Assembly (NCBI GenBank): GCA_947453465.1
Contig: CANGGL010000004.1
Location: 1-57,936 of the forward strand
Direction: 5' to 3'
Length of the DNA: 57,936 nt
Source of the DNA: Microbacteriaceae bacterium
Lineage (GTDB): Bacteria > Actinomycetota > Actinomycetes > Actinomycetales > Microbacteriaceae
Shown: one piece after another, positions 15,045 through 23,637 of the stretch
How the letters are laid out: every line of letters starts with the position of its first letter
Position numbering within the stretch: the first letter of the stretch is position 1
Translations under genes and position numbers: made by a program
The notes under the pieces: model-generated
Databases searched by the model: none
Told to the model about the DNA's origin: nothing
The model's input: the letters and a program-made list of their open reading frames with translations, nothing else

Positions 15045-16121
15045 TTACTTTGGAAGAATGTTTGCGTCGCGGTATGCCTGAACGTTTGAGAAGAAGCTCT
15101 TTGGGCTTGATCGGAAGTTCAGGAAGCCAGCTTCGCGAGACTTGGTCATGTCGGTGAAGCACTCTATCTGACGACCTAGGTCGCTGTCGCTGTGCCACCA
15201 TGAAGCCAACTTCGTCACGTCATGCACCGCCAGACCGTGCTTCTTAGCAATCTCTTCCCAGACCGGAGCAGCGTCTTTCATCTGCTCTTCTAGTGGCTGG
15301 AAGTGCTCCGCCTTCGGGCCCTCATACTCGACGCCGAAGTGCTCGGCGATCTGGGGCCATAGCCAGCGCCAGCGGAAGGTATCTCCGTTAGCGATGTTGA
15401 ACGCCTGGTTCTCGCCGGCTGGGTTGGTGGATGCCCAAACCAACTGCTCGCCGAGAAGGTCGGCATCTGTGACGTCGACCACGCCGTTCCAAGCCTGGGT
15501 TGAACCAGGGAAGATGAATGGCTTGCCAAGGGCCTTCTGAATCTCGGCGTAAACCGAAAGGGTCAGCACCATGTTCATGGCGTTGTCTACCGCGTAGCCA
15601 AAGATTGTGTGTGAGCGGTGAACGCTCCAGGTGAAGCCCTGCTTCTTCGCAGCAGAGAATAGCTCGTCTTCTTGGGTGTAGTAGAAGTTAGGGACGTCGA
15701 GGCGAGGCTCATCCTCGTGGAATGGGGTCTCGGCCATCACAGCGTTTGCGTAGTTATCGAATGGGCCGAGGTAGTGCTTCAGGCCGGTCTGAAGGGCGAC
15801 GTGGCGCACTCCACCGTCTGGCTCTAGGGCGGCAAGGAGGTTGCGAATGGTTGCACCATTCACCTCGATGTTCTCAGCCTCGGTGTCCTTCTTGATCCAA
15901 GCGGTCATGAACACGATCTCTGGCTTGAGGCCTGAAAGTGCACTCTTGACGCCTTCTGCGTCTAGGAGGTCTGCCTTGATGTGGTGAACACCAGCCGGAA
16001 GGCCTTCGGTTCTGCGGGAAAGCCCGTGGACATCCCAACCATCCTTCAGAAGCTGCTTAGCGATTACCTGGCCCGAAATGCCGGTTACGCCGACGATGAG
16101 AGCGCGTTTATTGGTGCTCAT
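15045..16121 (-). CDS. PRISE-type SDR reductase (progesterone 5-beta-reductase/iridoid synthase-like)
   Basis: This is a 358-residue extended SDR. The NAD(P) site is IVGVTGISGQVIAKQL near residue 7. The active-site NFYYTQEDELF near 163 matches the NFYYTxED motif of PRISE enzymes, where Tyr acts without the classical YxxxK spacing. PRISE proteins reduce 1,4-enones. Bacterial members are widespread with unknown natural substrates. GGAG lies 9 bases before the ATG at 16121; an upstream in-frame start lacks one. It is convergent with the alcohol dehydrogenase operon and divergent from the ABC transporter. Confidence 0.8.
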   Translation of the reverse strand: MSTNKRALIVGVTGISGQVIAKQLLKDGWDVHGLSRRTEGLPAGVHHIKADLLDAEGVKSALSGLKPEIVFMTAWIKKDTEAENIEVNGATIRNLLAALEPDGGVRHVALQTGLKHYLGPFDNYANAVMAETPFHEDEPRLDVPNFYYTQEDELFSAAKKQGFTWSVHRSHTIFGYAVDNAMNMVLTLSVYAEIQKALGKPFIFPGSTQAWNGVVDVTDADLLGEQLVWASTNPAGENQAFNIANGDTFRWRWLWPQIAEHFGVEYEGPKAEHFQPLEEQMKDAAPVWEEIAKKHGLAVHDVTKLASWWHSDSDLGRQIECFTDMTKSREAGFLNFRSSPKSFFSNVQAYRDANILPK

Positions 16122-16486
16122 TCTGAATATCTCCATTTCATCAGTGGTGTTCACTTGAGATGAACGTTACCAGTAAACATTGGGTCAAGATATAGACAAA
16201 TAAATAACGATTTGGTCAGAAATACGCCTAGGGCGAATTGGACGGCTAAATAAATTAGCGGCGACGCACAAGCGCTCTTAAAACCTTGATAAACAGGGGT
16301 TTTCACTCGAAACCAAAATTTATACCACCGGGAATAAAAGCCCGGTCATCGCGCAAGAAAACTGACCTAGAAATAGAAATGTCGCCGAATCGTTATCGTA
16401 AGTGTGCCTAAACGTTGTCAAGGTTTCATAAAGTAGGACTCAACACAGTGGTAAAGATTCCACGAAAGATGCTTCAAGGAGAACAA
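16122..16486. other. Divergent regulatory region, no gene
   Basis: These 365 bases separate the PRISE reductase from the ABC importer and are AT-richer than the neighbours. I see no coding sequence. They hold an inverted repeat AAAACC...GGTTTT (16280-16303), a hairpin ACCGGG-8 bases-CCCGGT (16327-16346), a TAAAGT that could be a -10 box (16429-16434), and two loosely similar segments, ATTGGGTCAAG and ATTTGGTCAGA, near 16178 and 16209. TTGTCA at 16415 is too close to TAAAGT to be its -35. The operators of both genes are likely here but cannot be assigned. Confidence 0.5.
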
Positions 16487-17524
16487 ATGGCAGATCGAAG
16501 TGCCGCAACCCTTTCAACGGGTTCGCGCTTTCAGGTTTCGAAAGGCCTATTGACTGTCTTGGTTTCGACCGCAGTCCTGTTTGCACTTAGCGCAGCACTT
16601 GCACCAACCAGCGTCGCTCCAGGCACTCTAAGTGGAATGCTCCCATTCGCGGCGATTCTAGCCATCGTCGGTCTTGGTCAGATGCTGGTAATCCAGCAGG
16701 CCGGCATCGACCTATCTGTTGCTGGTTCCGTTTCTCTAGCTGCGGTTATCGTCACCGTGTATCCGACCGGCGACAACAGCAGATTAGTTCCAGCCCTTCT
16801 TATGGCTTTCGGAGTTTCGCTAGCCACCGGACTTCTAAATGGTGTGCTCATCGGTTTCATCAAGTTGAACCCAATCATCGCCACTCTTGGCACCAACTCA
16901 CTTCTATACGGCCTAGTAATGGCGATCTCGCAGGGCATCCCTCGCCAGACCACCTCACGCCTTCAGAGCATCGTCACCAGTGCAACTTTTGGTATTCCCA
17001 ACACCGTTTACTTCGCTCTTGCCACTCTCTTGATTGTGATTCTCTTCTTGCGCAAAACCGTGGCAGGTCGTCGTTTCGAATCAATCGGAGCCAGCCCTGC
17101 GGTGGCGAGCATCTCAGGTCTGCGAGTTCGTACCCACCTAGGTCTTGCCTATGTCTGGGGTCAGTTGCTCTACACGCTTGCCGGTGTCTTGATTGCCGGA
17201 GTTATCTCATCGCCAAACGGTTCGATGGGTGACGCCTACCTACTGCCTTCAGTTGCCGTGGTAGTTCTTGGTGGCACATCACTTCTCGGTGGTCGCGGTT
17301 TGCCAACGGCAACCGTTATCGCTGCTGTCTTCTTGTCTCAGCTAGACCAGTTCGTCTTGGCCCTCGGCGTGAACTTTGCGGTTCGCACCCTGGTACAGGC
17401 TGCTGCGCTAGCGATTGGTGTCGCTATCTACACCGTGGACTGGTCTCGAGTGAGAGCAGTTCTCAACAAACTCCTGTCGGCGAACAGCCGCGGGCAGAAC
17501 CAAGCTTCTTTGCCTTCGGCTTAG
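16487..17524 (+). CDS. ABC sugar permease, RbsC family
   Basis: This is a 345-residue inner-membrane permease with about 8-10 hydrophobic helices. The segment LGQMLVIQQAGIDLSVAGSVSLAAV near residue 65 and VVVLGGTSLLGGRGLPTATVIAA near 262 are the RbsC/BPD_transp_2 signatures. The start at 16487 follows CAAGGAGAAC. An open frame continues upstream to 16415 without a ribosome site. It is the first gene of a three-gene importer operon. A second permease of the same family is fused to the ATPase, so the transmembrane part is a heterodimer. Confidence 0.88.
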   Translation: MADRSAATLSTGSRFQVSKGLLTVLVSTAVLFALSAALAPTSVAPGTLSGMLPFAAILAIVGLGQMLVIQQAGIDLSVAGSVSLAAVIVTVYPTGDNSRLVPALLMAFGVSLATGLLNGVLIGFIKLNPIIATLGTNSLLYGLVMAISQGIPRQTTSRLQSIVTSATFGIPNTVYFALATLLIVILFLRKTVAGRRFESIGASPAVASISGLRVRTHLGLAYVWGQLLYTLAGVLIAGVISSPNGSMGDAYLLPSVAVVVLGGTSLLGGRGLPTATVIAAVFLSQLDQFVLALGVNFAVRTLVQAAALAIGVAIYTVDWSRVRAVLNKLLSANSRGQNQASLPSA

Positions 17525-17536
17525 AGGTCAAAAAAG

Positions 17537-17556
17537 GCGCGACATTGATGTCACGC
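17537..17556 (+). other. Intercistronic hairpin before the binding-protein gene
   Basis: GCGCGACA-TTGA-TGTCACGC folds into a stem with one C-A mismatch and a 4-base loop. It has no U tract. It sits 9 bases before the Shine-Dalgarno sequence of the binding-protein gene and may mark mRNA processing that raises its expression. Confidence 0.4.
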
Positions 17557-17577
17557 TGTTAGATGGAGGAAACAAAG

Positions 17578-18672
17578 ATGATTCGTCGTCGTAAAATCGC
17601 CGCGGTAATTTCCGCAGCGGCAGCAGCATCGATGCTTTTGACCGGCGCCGTCGCCGGCGTAGCATCAAGCGCATCAGCAGCAACCACCCCTTCATGGTGT
17701 GGCCCTAAGAAGATCACCATGGGTCTAACCGATGGTTTCGGTGGCAACAACTGGCGTCTAGTAACCACAGCTTCTGCTCGCGCAGAGGTTGCAAAGTGCA
17801 AGAGCGTTACCAAGCTTCTATATGCAGATGGCCAGGGAAACACTACTAAGGCAATCTCAGACATCAAGGGCATGGTTGCCAAGGGCGTCAAGGCTCTGGT
17901 TGTATTCCCAGATGCTGGTAAGGCAATCCTTCCAACCCTTCGCGCTGCATACAAGGCCGGCGTTGTAACCGTTCCTTACCGCGTTGACCCATCAGGCGTC
18001 AATGGCAAGGACTACACCATCTGGATCGGCGGAGACTTCGTCACCGACGGTAAGAACTGGGGTACCTGGACCAAGAAGAACTTCCCTAACGGTGCAAACA
18101 TCCTGTTCTTGTCAGGTCCTGCTGGAAACAGCCAGGGTGTCGACGAGCGCAAGGGCTTCGAGTCAGTTCTTGGCAACGGAAGCGGTGCCTACAAGTACAT
18201 CGGCGAGAAGCCTTTCGAAGTTACTAACTGGGACCCAGCTCTAACTCAGAAGGTTCTAACCGCAGCAATCGCGAAGTACCCAAAGATCGACGTTATCTTC
18301 TCCGACTTCGGCCCAGTTATGGTTTCATCTCTAGGCGAGTTCGCAAAGAGCGGTCGCTCAATCCCAGCACTAGCAACCTCAGATGGCAACATCCTTGGCT
18401 GCTTCTACCAGGACAACGTGAAGGCTAACAAGGACTTCAAGTTGATGACCGTTGCAACCGGAAACGACCACGTACGTCTAGCAGTTCAGCAGGCCGTTGC
18501 TCGCGCAACTGGCGGCAAGATTCCAACTGCAACCTCGTTCAAGGCTCCAATTTTCGAGGACTCAACCACCGGCAAGCCGCACCCAGTGCAGTGTAACCGC
18601 AGCATCAACGACTGGACCTTCTTGTCAGCTCAGATGGCTGGCGCAGACCAGGAAGCACTACTAAAGAAGTAA
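17578..18672 (+). CDS. ABC substrate-binding protein, RbsB/periplasmic-binding-protein-1 type
   Basis: This is a 364-residue exported binding protein. MIRRRKIAAV followed by an Ala/Val core and SASA gives a signal peptide cleaved near residue 34. No lipobox Cys is evident, which is unusual for a monoderm. The mature protein has two Rossmann-like lobes in the order of ribose-type binding proteins (ITMGLTDGFGGNNWR, VKALVVFPDAGKAILPTLRAAYKAGVVTVPYRVD, FLSGPAGNSQGVDERKGFESVL). GGAGGA lies 7 bases before the ATG. The ligand is probably a sugar or related polyol, but that is family knowledge only. Hairpins flank the gene on both sides. Confidence 0.85.
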   Translation: MIRRRKIAAVISAAAAASMLLTGAVAGVASSASAATTPSWCGPKKITMGLTDGFGGNNWRLVTTASARAEVAKCKSVTKLLYADGQGNTTKAISDIKGMVAKGVKALVVFPDAGKAILPTLRAAYKAGVVTVPYRVDPSGVNGKDYTIWIGGDFVTDGKNWGTWTKKNFPNGANILFLSGPAGNSQGVDERKGFESVLGNGSGAYKYIGEKPFEVTNWDPALTQKVLTAAIAKYPKIDVIFSDFGPVMVSSLGEFAKSGRSIPALATSDGNILGCFYQDNVKANKDFKLMTVATGNDHVRLAVQQAVARATGGKIPTATSFKAPIFEDSTTGKPHPVQCNRSINDWTFLSAQMAGADQEALLKK

Positions 18673-18708
18673 TGAACTAAAGCAGTAAAGAAGTAGCTCC
18701 ACAGGTTG

Positions 18709-18738
18709 CTGGGCCGGCTTAGAAATAGGCCGGCCCAG
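18709..18738 (+). other. Strong intercistronic hairpin after the binding-protein gene
   Basis: CTGGGCCGGC and GCCGGCCCAG form a perfect 10-bp stem around a 10-base loop. No T run follows, so it is unlikely to be a full terminator. Such structures often protect the 3' end of the binding-protein mRNA from exonucleases and lower downstream ATPase expression. Confidence 0.6.
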
Positions 18739-18778
18739 TGCACCGTCTAAAACAACTTGAAATACCAGGAGAAGCAAA

Positions 18779-21292
18779 GTGGCCCAGAGTGCATCTAAGA
18801 CCGTAGTCATGGAACTACGGGGAATCTCGAAAAACTACTCGGGTGTAGCCGCACTCACCGATGTGAGCCTGCAGATCAAAGCCGGAGAAGTTCACGCCCT
18901 CCTAGGTGAGAACGGTGCGGGCAAGTCGACCCTGATGAACGTTGCCTCAGGAACCGTTGCTCCTTCATCTGGCGACCTTGTAATTCACGGCGAGCGTTAT
19001 GACGCTCTAACTCCTGCCCTTGCCAATCAACTTGGCATCGCCATCGTTCACCAGCACCCAGCAGTGCTGAAGGACCTAACGGTCTTAGAGAACCTTCAGG
19101 TTGCTCTACCAAGCTCAATCTTCAAGGGCCGCCCAGCTGACAAGGTTGGTGTCGAACTTCTCGAACGTGTAGGTCTAAAGATCTCGCTCAAGCTTCGCGT
19201 CGAAGACCTAACCATCGCCCAGAAGCACCTACTTGAAATCGCCAAAGCGCTGGCCACCTCACCAAAGATTTTGGTTCTTGACGAACCAACCGCTGCCCTT
19301 GGCCAAGACTCAGTTGAACTGCTGTTCCAGCTGGTCGCAAATGAAATCGCCAGTGGCACCGCAGTTATTTACATCACTCACCGCTTGGCTGAAGTTCGTG
19401 AACTAGCCGACATCGTTACCGTCTTGCGAGATGGTCACCTGATGGCTACATCGGACATCGGCAAGATAACGGATGCTGAACTATTGGCTCAGATTATTGG
19501 GCGCGAACTAAAGTCAGCCTTTCCTAGCAAGCACACCGTTGCCGAGGGGGCAAAGCCAAACCTCGTGGTCACGGGTCTTAGTGGCAATGGTTTCAACGAT
19601 GTGAGCATCGAAGCTTATCCCGGCCAAATCATCGGCATCGCCGGCGTTGTTGGTAACGGCCAGTCGGAATTCTTGAAGGCGCTATCAGGCCAGGCAGAGT
19701 TCACCGGTTCAATCGAAATCAACGGGCAGAAGAAGTCGGCTCACTCGCTGAATGGTAAGGCGGCGTTGATGCCGGCCGACCGCCAGCGTGAAGGCGTGAT
19801 GATGCGCATGTCGGTTCGCGAGAACTCCGCTCTGGCGTCACTGAAGAAGTTCAAGAACTTCGGTCTGCTGAGCCGCAGGAAGGAAGTCACCAGTGTTCAC
19901 GACACCCTGACTTCGCTATCAATCAAGGCTCCGGGTCTTGAAGCGCCGGTCTCGGCTTTGTCTGGTGGAAACCAGCAGAAGGTAGTGATGGCCCGTGCGC
20001 TGCTATCTAACCCGGTGATGATTCTGGCTGATGAGCCAACCCAGGGCGTTGACGTCGGTGCCCGCTCAGAGCTCTACGAAATTCTTCGACAGGCATCAGC
20101 CGACGGCATCCCTGTTGTGGTTGCGTCTTCAGACGCGAAGGAGCTCGAGGGTCTCTGCGACACCGTTTATGTCTTGTCTCGAGGCCAGGTCGTCAAGACT
20201 CTTCGCGACGGCGAGAACCGTGAGGAGGCCATGATTGAGGCTGCGGTCACCTCGACCACCAAGGTGATCCGCGTTGAGCGTCAACAGCGTGAACAGCGAA
20301 TGGCAAACGAAACCTTCTTTGTGAAGTTCCGTCGCTTCCTTCGCGGTGACTATGCTCCGCCGGCCATGCTCGCGCTGGTTATGGTTGCGCTTTCAGCCCT
20401 GATTATGACGAAGACTGACAGCTACTTCAGCGACTTCAATATGAACTCAATTCTTCTGTTGGTTAGCGCGCTTGGCTTCGTGGCAATTGGTCAAACCACG
20501 GTCATGATGACCGGTGGAATCGACCTATCGACTGGCCCGCTGGTCGGGTTCCTAGTGGTCATTGCCTCGTTCTTCATCAATGATGATGCGCCGTTCACCG
20601 CAATCATGATGGGCCTAGTAACTATGGCTCTAGTGGCCGTGCTTGTCGGCCTCGCCAACAGCGCACTGATTAGGTTCGTTAAGTTCACTGCGATTGCTGC
20701 GACGCTAACTACCTACATCGCAATCGGTGGTTTCGCATTCTTGCTTCGCCCACAGCCAGATGGCTACATCAGCCAGGCGATTTCAGATGTCCTGAACTCG
20801 GCAATCGGCCCGATCCCTTATGTCTTCATCGCTTTGATCGTGGCCACCGTTGCGATGGAATATTTGCTCCGCAAGTCTCGTTGGGGTTGGCAGCTGCGCG
20901 CTGTGGGCTCGAACGAAGAGGCGGCTCGCAAGGTTGGTGTCCGCACCACTCGCAGCATCATCGGCGCATACGTGATCTCGTCGCTATTTGTGTTCCTAGG
21001 CTCGTTGTTGCTGATGGTTCAGCTGGGCATCGGCGATGCCTCTCAGGGCGTCACCTACACATTGACCGGCATCACCGCGGTTGTTCTAGGTGGTACCTCA
21101 TTGATGGGAGGCCGCGGTACCTACATCGGTACCTTCATGGGTTCCATCCTTTTGATTCAGGTCTTGAACGCAACCGTGTTCCTCGACCTCGACCAGACCT
21201 GGCAGTACCTACTGCAAGCAATCCTGATCTTGGTTGCTGCGGTGGTTTACAGCACGGCTCGAAACCGCAAGGCTTCGAAGAAAAACTCCTAG
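18779..21292 (+). CDS. Fused ABC sugar ATPase and permease (RbsA-RbsC fusion)
   Basis: This is a single 837-residue frame from a GTG start with CAGGAG upstream. Residues 1-490 are a double RbsA-type ATPase. The first domain has Walker A GENGAGKST (43-51) and LVLDEPTAAL, with a degenerate signature (LTIAQKHLLEIAKAL). The second has a degenerate P-loop (GVVGNGQSE) and a canonical LSGGNQQKVVMARAL and ADEPTQGVDVG. After a charged linker (ERQQREQRMANE), about residues 520-837 form an RbsC permease (QTTVMMTGGIDLSTGPLVG, VVLGGTSLMGGRGT). RbsA and RbsC are usually separate. With the permease at 16487 this gives one complete heteromeric importer. Confidence 0.88.
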   Translation: MAQSASKTVVMELRGISKNYSGVAALTDVSLQIKAGEVHALLGENGAGKSTLMNVASGTVAPSSGDLVIHGERYDALTPALANQLGIAIVHQHPAVLKDLTVLENLQVALPSSIFKGRPADKVGVELLERVGLKISLKLRVEDLTIAQKHLLEIAKALATSPKILVLDEPTAALGQDSVELLFQLVANEIASGTAVIYITHRLAEVRELADIVTVLRDGHLMATSDIGKITDAELLAQIIGRELKSAFPSKHTVAEGAKPNLVVTGLSGNGFNDVSIEAYPGQIIGIAGVVGNGQSEFLKALSGQAEFTGSIEINGQKKSAHSLNGKAALMPADRQREGVMMRMSVRENSALASLKKFKNFGLLSRRKEVTSVHDTLTSLSIKAPGLEAPVSALSGGNQQKVVMARALLSNPVMILADEPTQGVDVGARSELYEILRQASADGIPVVVASSDAKELEGLCDTVYVLSRGQVVKTLRDGENREEAMIEAAVTSTTKVIRVERQQREQRMANETFFVKFRRFLRGDYAPPAMLALVMVALSALIMTKTDSYFSDFNMNSILLLVSALGFVAIGQTTVMMTGGIDLSTGPLVGFLVVIASFFINDDAPFTAIMMGLVTMALVAVLVGLANSALIRFVKFTAIAATLTTYIAIGGFAFLLRPQPDGYISQAISDVLNSAIGPIPYVFIALIVATVAMEYLLRKSRWGWQLRAVGSNEEAARKVGVRTTRSIIGAYVISSLFVFLGSLLLMVQLGIGDASQGVTYTLTGITAVVLGGTSLMGGRGTYIGTFMGSILLIQVLNATVFLDLDQTWQYLLQAILILVAAVVYSTARNRKASKKNS

Positions 21293-21304
21293 TAAGAGCA
21301 AAAG

Positions 21305-21336
21305 AAAAAGGCCCACAGAGATGCGGGCCTTTTTTT
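21305..21336 (+). terminator. Intrinsic terminator of the ABC importer operon
   Basis: AAAAAGGCCC, a 10-base loop and GGGCC followed by seven T. The stem is GGCCC/GGGCC, extendable by A-T pairs. It lies 12 bases after the fusion-gene stop. Confidence 0.9.
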
Positions 21337-21382
21337 GCTAGTCGATCGGCGATTGCGCATAGCGCTCGCGCCGCGAGTTGCC

Positions 21383-22261
21383 TTAGAGCTTGCGCTGTCT
21401 GGTGAGCTCTGCGATTGCCGACCAGTCTAGGTCGCGCAGTTCAGGGTCTTCAAGCGCGCTTTCAAATAGCCCACGCAAGACACCGGCAACCGGAAGCTTA
21501 AGGTCTAGGTCAGCCGCAGCGTCTTCGACCAGTTTCACATCCTTGAGGCCAAGGGCAATCGAGAAGCCCGGAGGGGTGTAGTTGCGATTGACGATCATTG
21601 GGCCGTAGCCGGTATAGGCGGCGCCGGTGAAGGCGGTGTGGGTAATGATCTCGATGAAGGTGTTTGGGTCAACGCCGCCAGACTCAACCAAAGCAACCGA
21701 TTCGCCAATGGCCTGAAGCGCATGGATGAGGTTGTAGTTGACGCCTAATTTCACCAGAATCGACTGCGAGTGATCTTCGCCAACATTCCAGTGCTGCGCT
21801 GAAACCTTGTCAAAAACGACAGCCGCAGCCGAGACGTCGGACGCTTTACCAGCTGCAACGATCAAGAGCTTGCCGTTCAAAATTGCGGCAGGGCGGCCGA
21901 GCACCGGCGCTGCCACATAGCCAAGTGCAGCGCTGGCGTGACGCTCGGCCAGCGTCTTAGATGCGGCTGGGCTCAGCGTTGACATGTTTAGGTGAATGCT
22001 GCCCGGCTTTGCATTTGCTAGGTTCTCATCACTGAAAACCTCAAGCGCAGCGGCATCATTGCTCAGCATCGAAATAAAGAACTCATTCTGCAGGGCGCCG
22101 ACCAGGTCAACCTTGCGAGCACCTAGATCTAGAAGGTCGCCGATCTCTTTGGGCGAGCGGTTCCAGACATCAACATCAAAGCCTTGTTCGAGCAATTTGG
22201 TTGCCATGGCTGTGCCCATCGAGCCCAGGCCTAGAACGGAAATACGAAGCTTTGCAGTCAT
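21383..22261 (-). CDS. NAD(P)-dependent beta-hydroxyacid dehydrogenase (GlxR/HIBADH family)
   Basis: This is a 292-residue soluble enzyme. The N-terminal LGLGSMGTAMATKLLEQGFDVDVWNRS (from about residue 10) is the GxGxxG Rossmann site. LNMSTLSP near 93 is the substrate-binding motif, although the usual D-x-S-T appears as N-M-S-T. The catalytic Lys lies in LVKLGVNYNLI near 171. Family members oxidise 3-hydroxyisobutyrate, reduce tartronate semialdehyde or imines. It begins 3 bases after the TIM-barrel gene stop, so the two form an operon. The physiological substrate is unknown. Confidence 0.85.
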   Translation of the reverse strand: MTAKLRISVLGLGSMGTAMATKLLEQGFDVDVWNRSPKEIGDLLDLGARKVDLVGALQNEFFISMLSNDAAALEVFSDENLANAKPGSIHLNMSTLSPAASKTLAERHASAALGYVAAPVLGRPAAILNGKLLIVAAGKASDVSAAAVVFDKVSAQHWNVGEDHSQSILVKLGVNYNLIHALQAIGESVALVESGGVDPNTFIEIITHTAFTGAAYTGYGPMIVNRNYTPPGFSIALGLKDVKLVEDAAADLDLKLPVAGVLRGLFESALEDPELRDLDWSAIAELTRQRKL

Positions 22262-22264
22262 TTA

Positions 22265-23464
22265 CTAGCCAATCAATTCCGAGCGAACGAACTCGAGTTC
22301 GCGGCTCACATAGTCGATGATGTCTCCGGTTTTTAGCTCTGGCGGCAGAACATCCCAGGTATAGGTCTCGATCTCGAGGTGATCTGATAGCGGGGTTGCT
22401 CGGTGCATCTTGAGCGCCTCTTGCACTCCAAAGCGTGTGGTGCGGAAGGGCCCGAGCTCTTCGAGGAAGACAGGGACGTGGAAGTGGGTGCGCATTTCCG
22501 TCTTGATCGGGTTTGCCTCATAGGCGTCGAGGGCTTCGCCGAGGTTCAAAAACTTGGTGATCTTGCCGTCTTGCTTGAGAGAGGTCTGGCTCAAATAAAT
22601 GGTGTCGGTGAAACGGCGCAGCGAAGCAATCTTGTCTTGGGTGAGGTCTTCAACCCATAGCGATGCCGCCTCTTGCAACTTGAAGATTGGGATGCCGGCC
22701 TCGACCAGCTTGTTCAACGACTCGGTGATGTTCTCGAAGCCAACCGACTGGTGGCCGATGTCAAAGACGATGCCAAGGTAGCGGCGAATCACGCCCTCGG
22801 CTTCGCTCAGCGGGATGCCAGCAACTTCGGCAAGCTCGCGGATGCCGGCGATCGAATAAATGCGCTCCTTGAAGAAGCTCACTGTTTCATCCGTGGTTTC
22901 TAGGTAGCAGGCGGGTTCTGGCTCGATTGCCAACTTGACCCGGCGGCCGGTTCTTTCTTCGAGCTCAAGCAGGTGCTTGACCACACGAAATACGTTGCGA
23001 GTGAAGGTCTTCACATACGCTTCGTCGGCCACATTCGGCTTGAACGCGAGCGGTGCGGTTTGAATCGATGGGTTCACATTCGCCGGTGAAATCTCGGCAA
23101 GTATGTCGGCTACCGAGTTTGTGTAGTTCACGCGAGCATCCGTGGTCCAGTCTGGTTCGTAGACCCGCTCCATCACGATGTCGCCCTTGAATGGGCCATA
23201 CGGAAAAGCGTTGACGGTATAAACGTAGAGGTCCTCTTGCTTTAAGAACGCGGCTAAGGAGACACGCTCTTCGGCGCTTTCGGTCAGGGTTTTTGCCGAG
23301 GCAGCCGAGATTCGCAGCGAAACGGCAAACGGATGATTTGGTGAGATCCTTCGCTTCACCTGCGGCACAAATTCACGCAAGCTGGCATTCATTTCGGCCC
23401 AGGTGTCACCTGCGTGAACCAATGTCGAGTAGCTGAGGTGGCCTAAGCCGTTTCCAAGATCCAT
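22265..23464 (-). CDS. TIM-barrel protein, EboE-like (xylose isomerase-like fold)
   Basis: This is a 399-residue protein starting at the ATG at 23464, which has GGAGGG 5 bases upstream. A longer frame extends to 23518 but would begin inside the promoter. The N-terminal HLSYSTLVHAGDTWAEM, YTVNAFPYGPF near 105, the block LAIEPEPACYLETTDE near 195 and VFDIGHQSVGFEN near 245 place it with the metabolite-traffic protein EboE and related xylose-isomerase-like barrels. The Glu, Asp and His residues could bind a metal. EboE belongs to eboABCDEF clusters, but no other ebo gene is here, so the role may be an isomerase or epimerase for the imported compound. Confidence 0.6.
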   Translation of the reverse strand: MDLGNGLGHLSYSTLVHAGDTWAEMNASLREFVPQVKRRISPNHPFAVSLRISAASAKTLTESAEERVSLAAFLKQEDLYVYTVNAFPYGPFKGDIVMERVYEPDWTTDARVNYTNSVADILAEISPANVNPSIQTAPLAFKPNVADEAYVKTFTRNVFRVVKHLLELEERTGRRVKLAIEPEPACYLETTDETVSFFKERIYSIAGIRELAEVAGIPLSEAEGVIRRYLGIVFDIGHQSVGFENITESLNKLVEAGIPIFKLQEAASLWVEDLTQDKIASLRRFTDTIYLSQTSLKQDGKITKFLNLGEALDAYEANPIKTEMRTHFHVPVFLEELGPFRTTRFGVQEALKMHRATPLSDHLEIETYTWDVLPPELKTGDIIDYVSRELEFVRSELIG

Positions 23465-23489
23465 GGGACCCTCCATCATCGTTGACGGT

Positions 23490-23515
23490 TTAAGTTTATG
23501 TGCAGTTTCACTTAA
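23490..23515. promoter_or_regulatory. Inverted-repeat operator over the EboE-like promoter
   Basis: TTAAGT (23490-23495) and ACTTAA (23510-23515) form a perfect 6-bp inverted repeat with a 14-base spacer. The left arm overlaps a minus-strand -10 box TAAACT (23493-23498) that would serve the TIM-barrel gene. It is about 120 bases upstream of the divergent XRE-cupin gene. An operator for that regulator is the simplest reading. Confidence 0.45.
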
Positions 23516-23637
23516 CAAAGCCAGGTTTTATAACCAATAAATACCGATTTCTTGCAGACTGGGTGAGTTTCGGCGTCGGAATCTGTAAAGTATGGGTAAA
23601 GAAAGAGTGCACCAGGCGCTCGAGTAGAGGAGATTCG

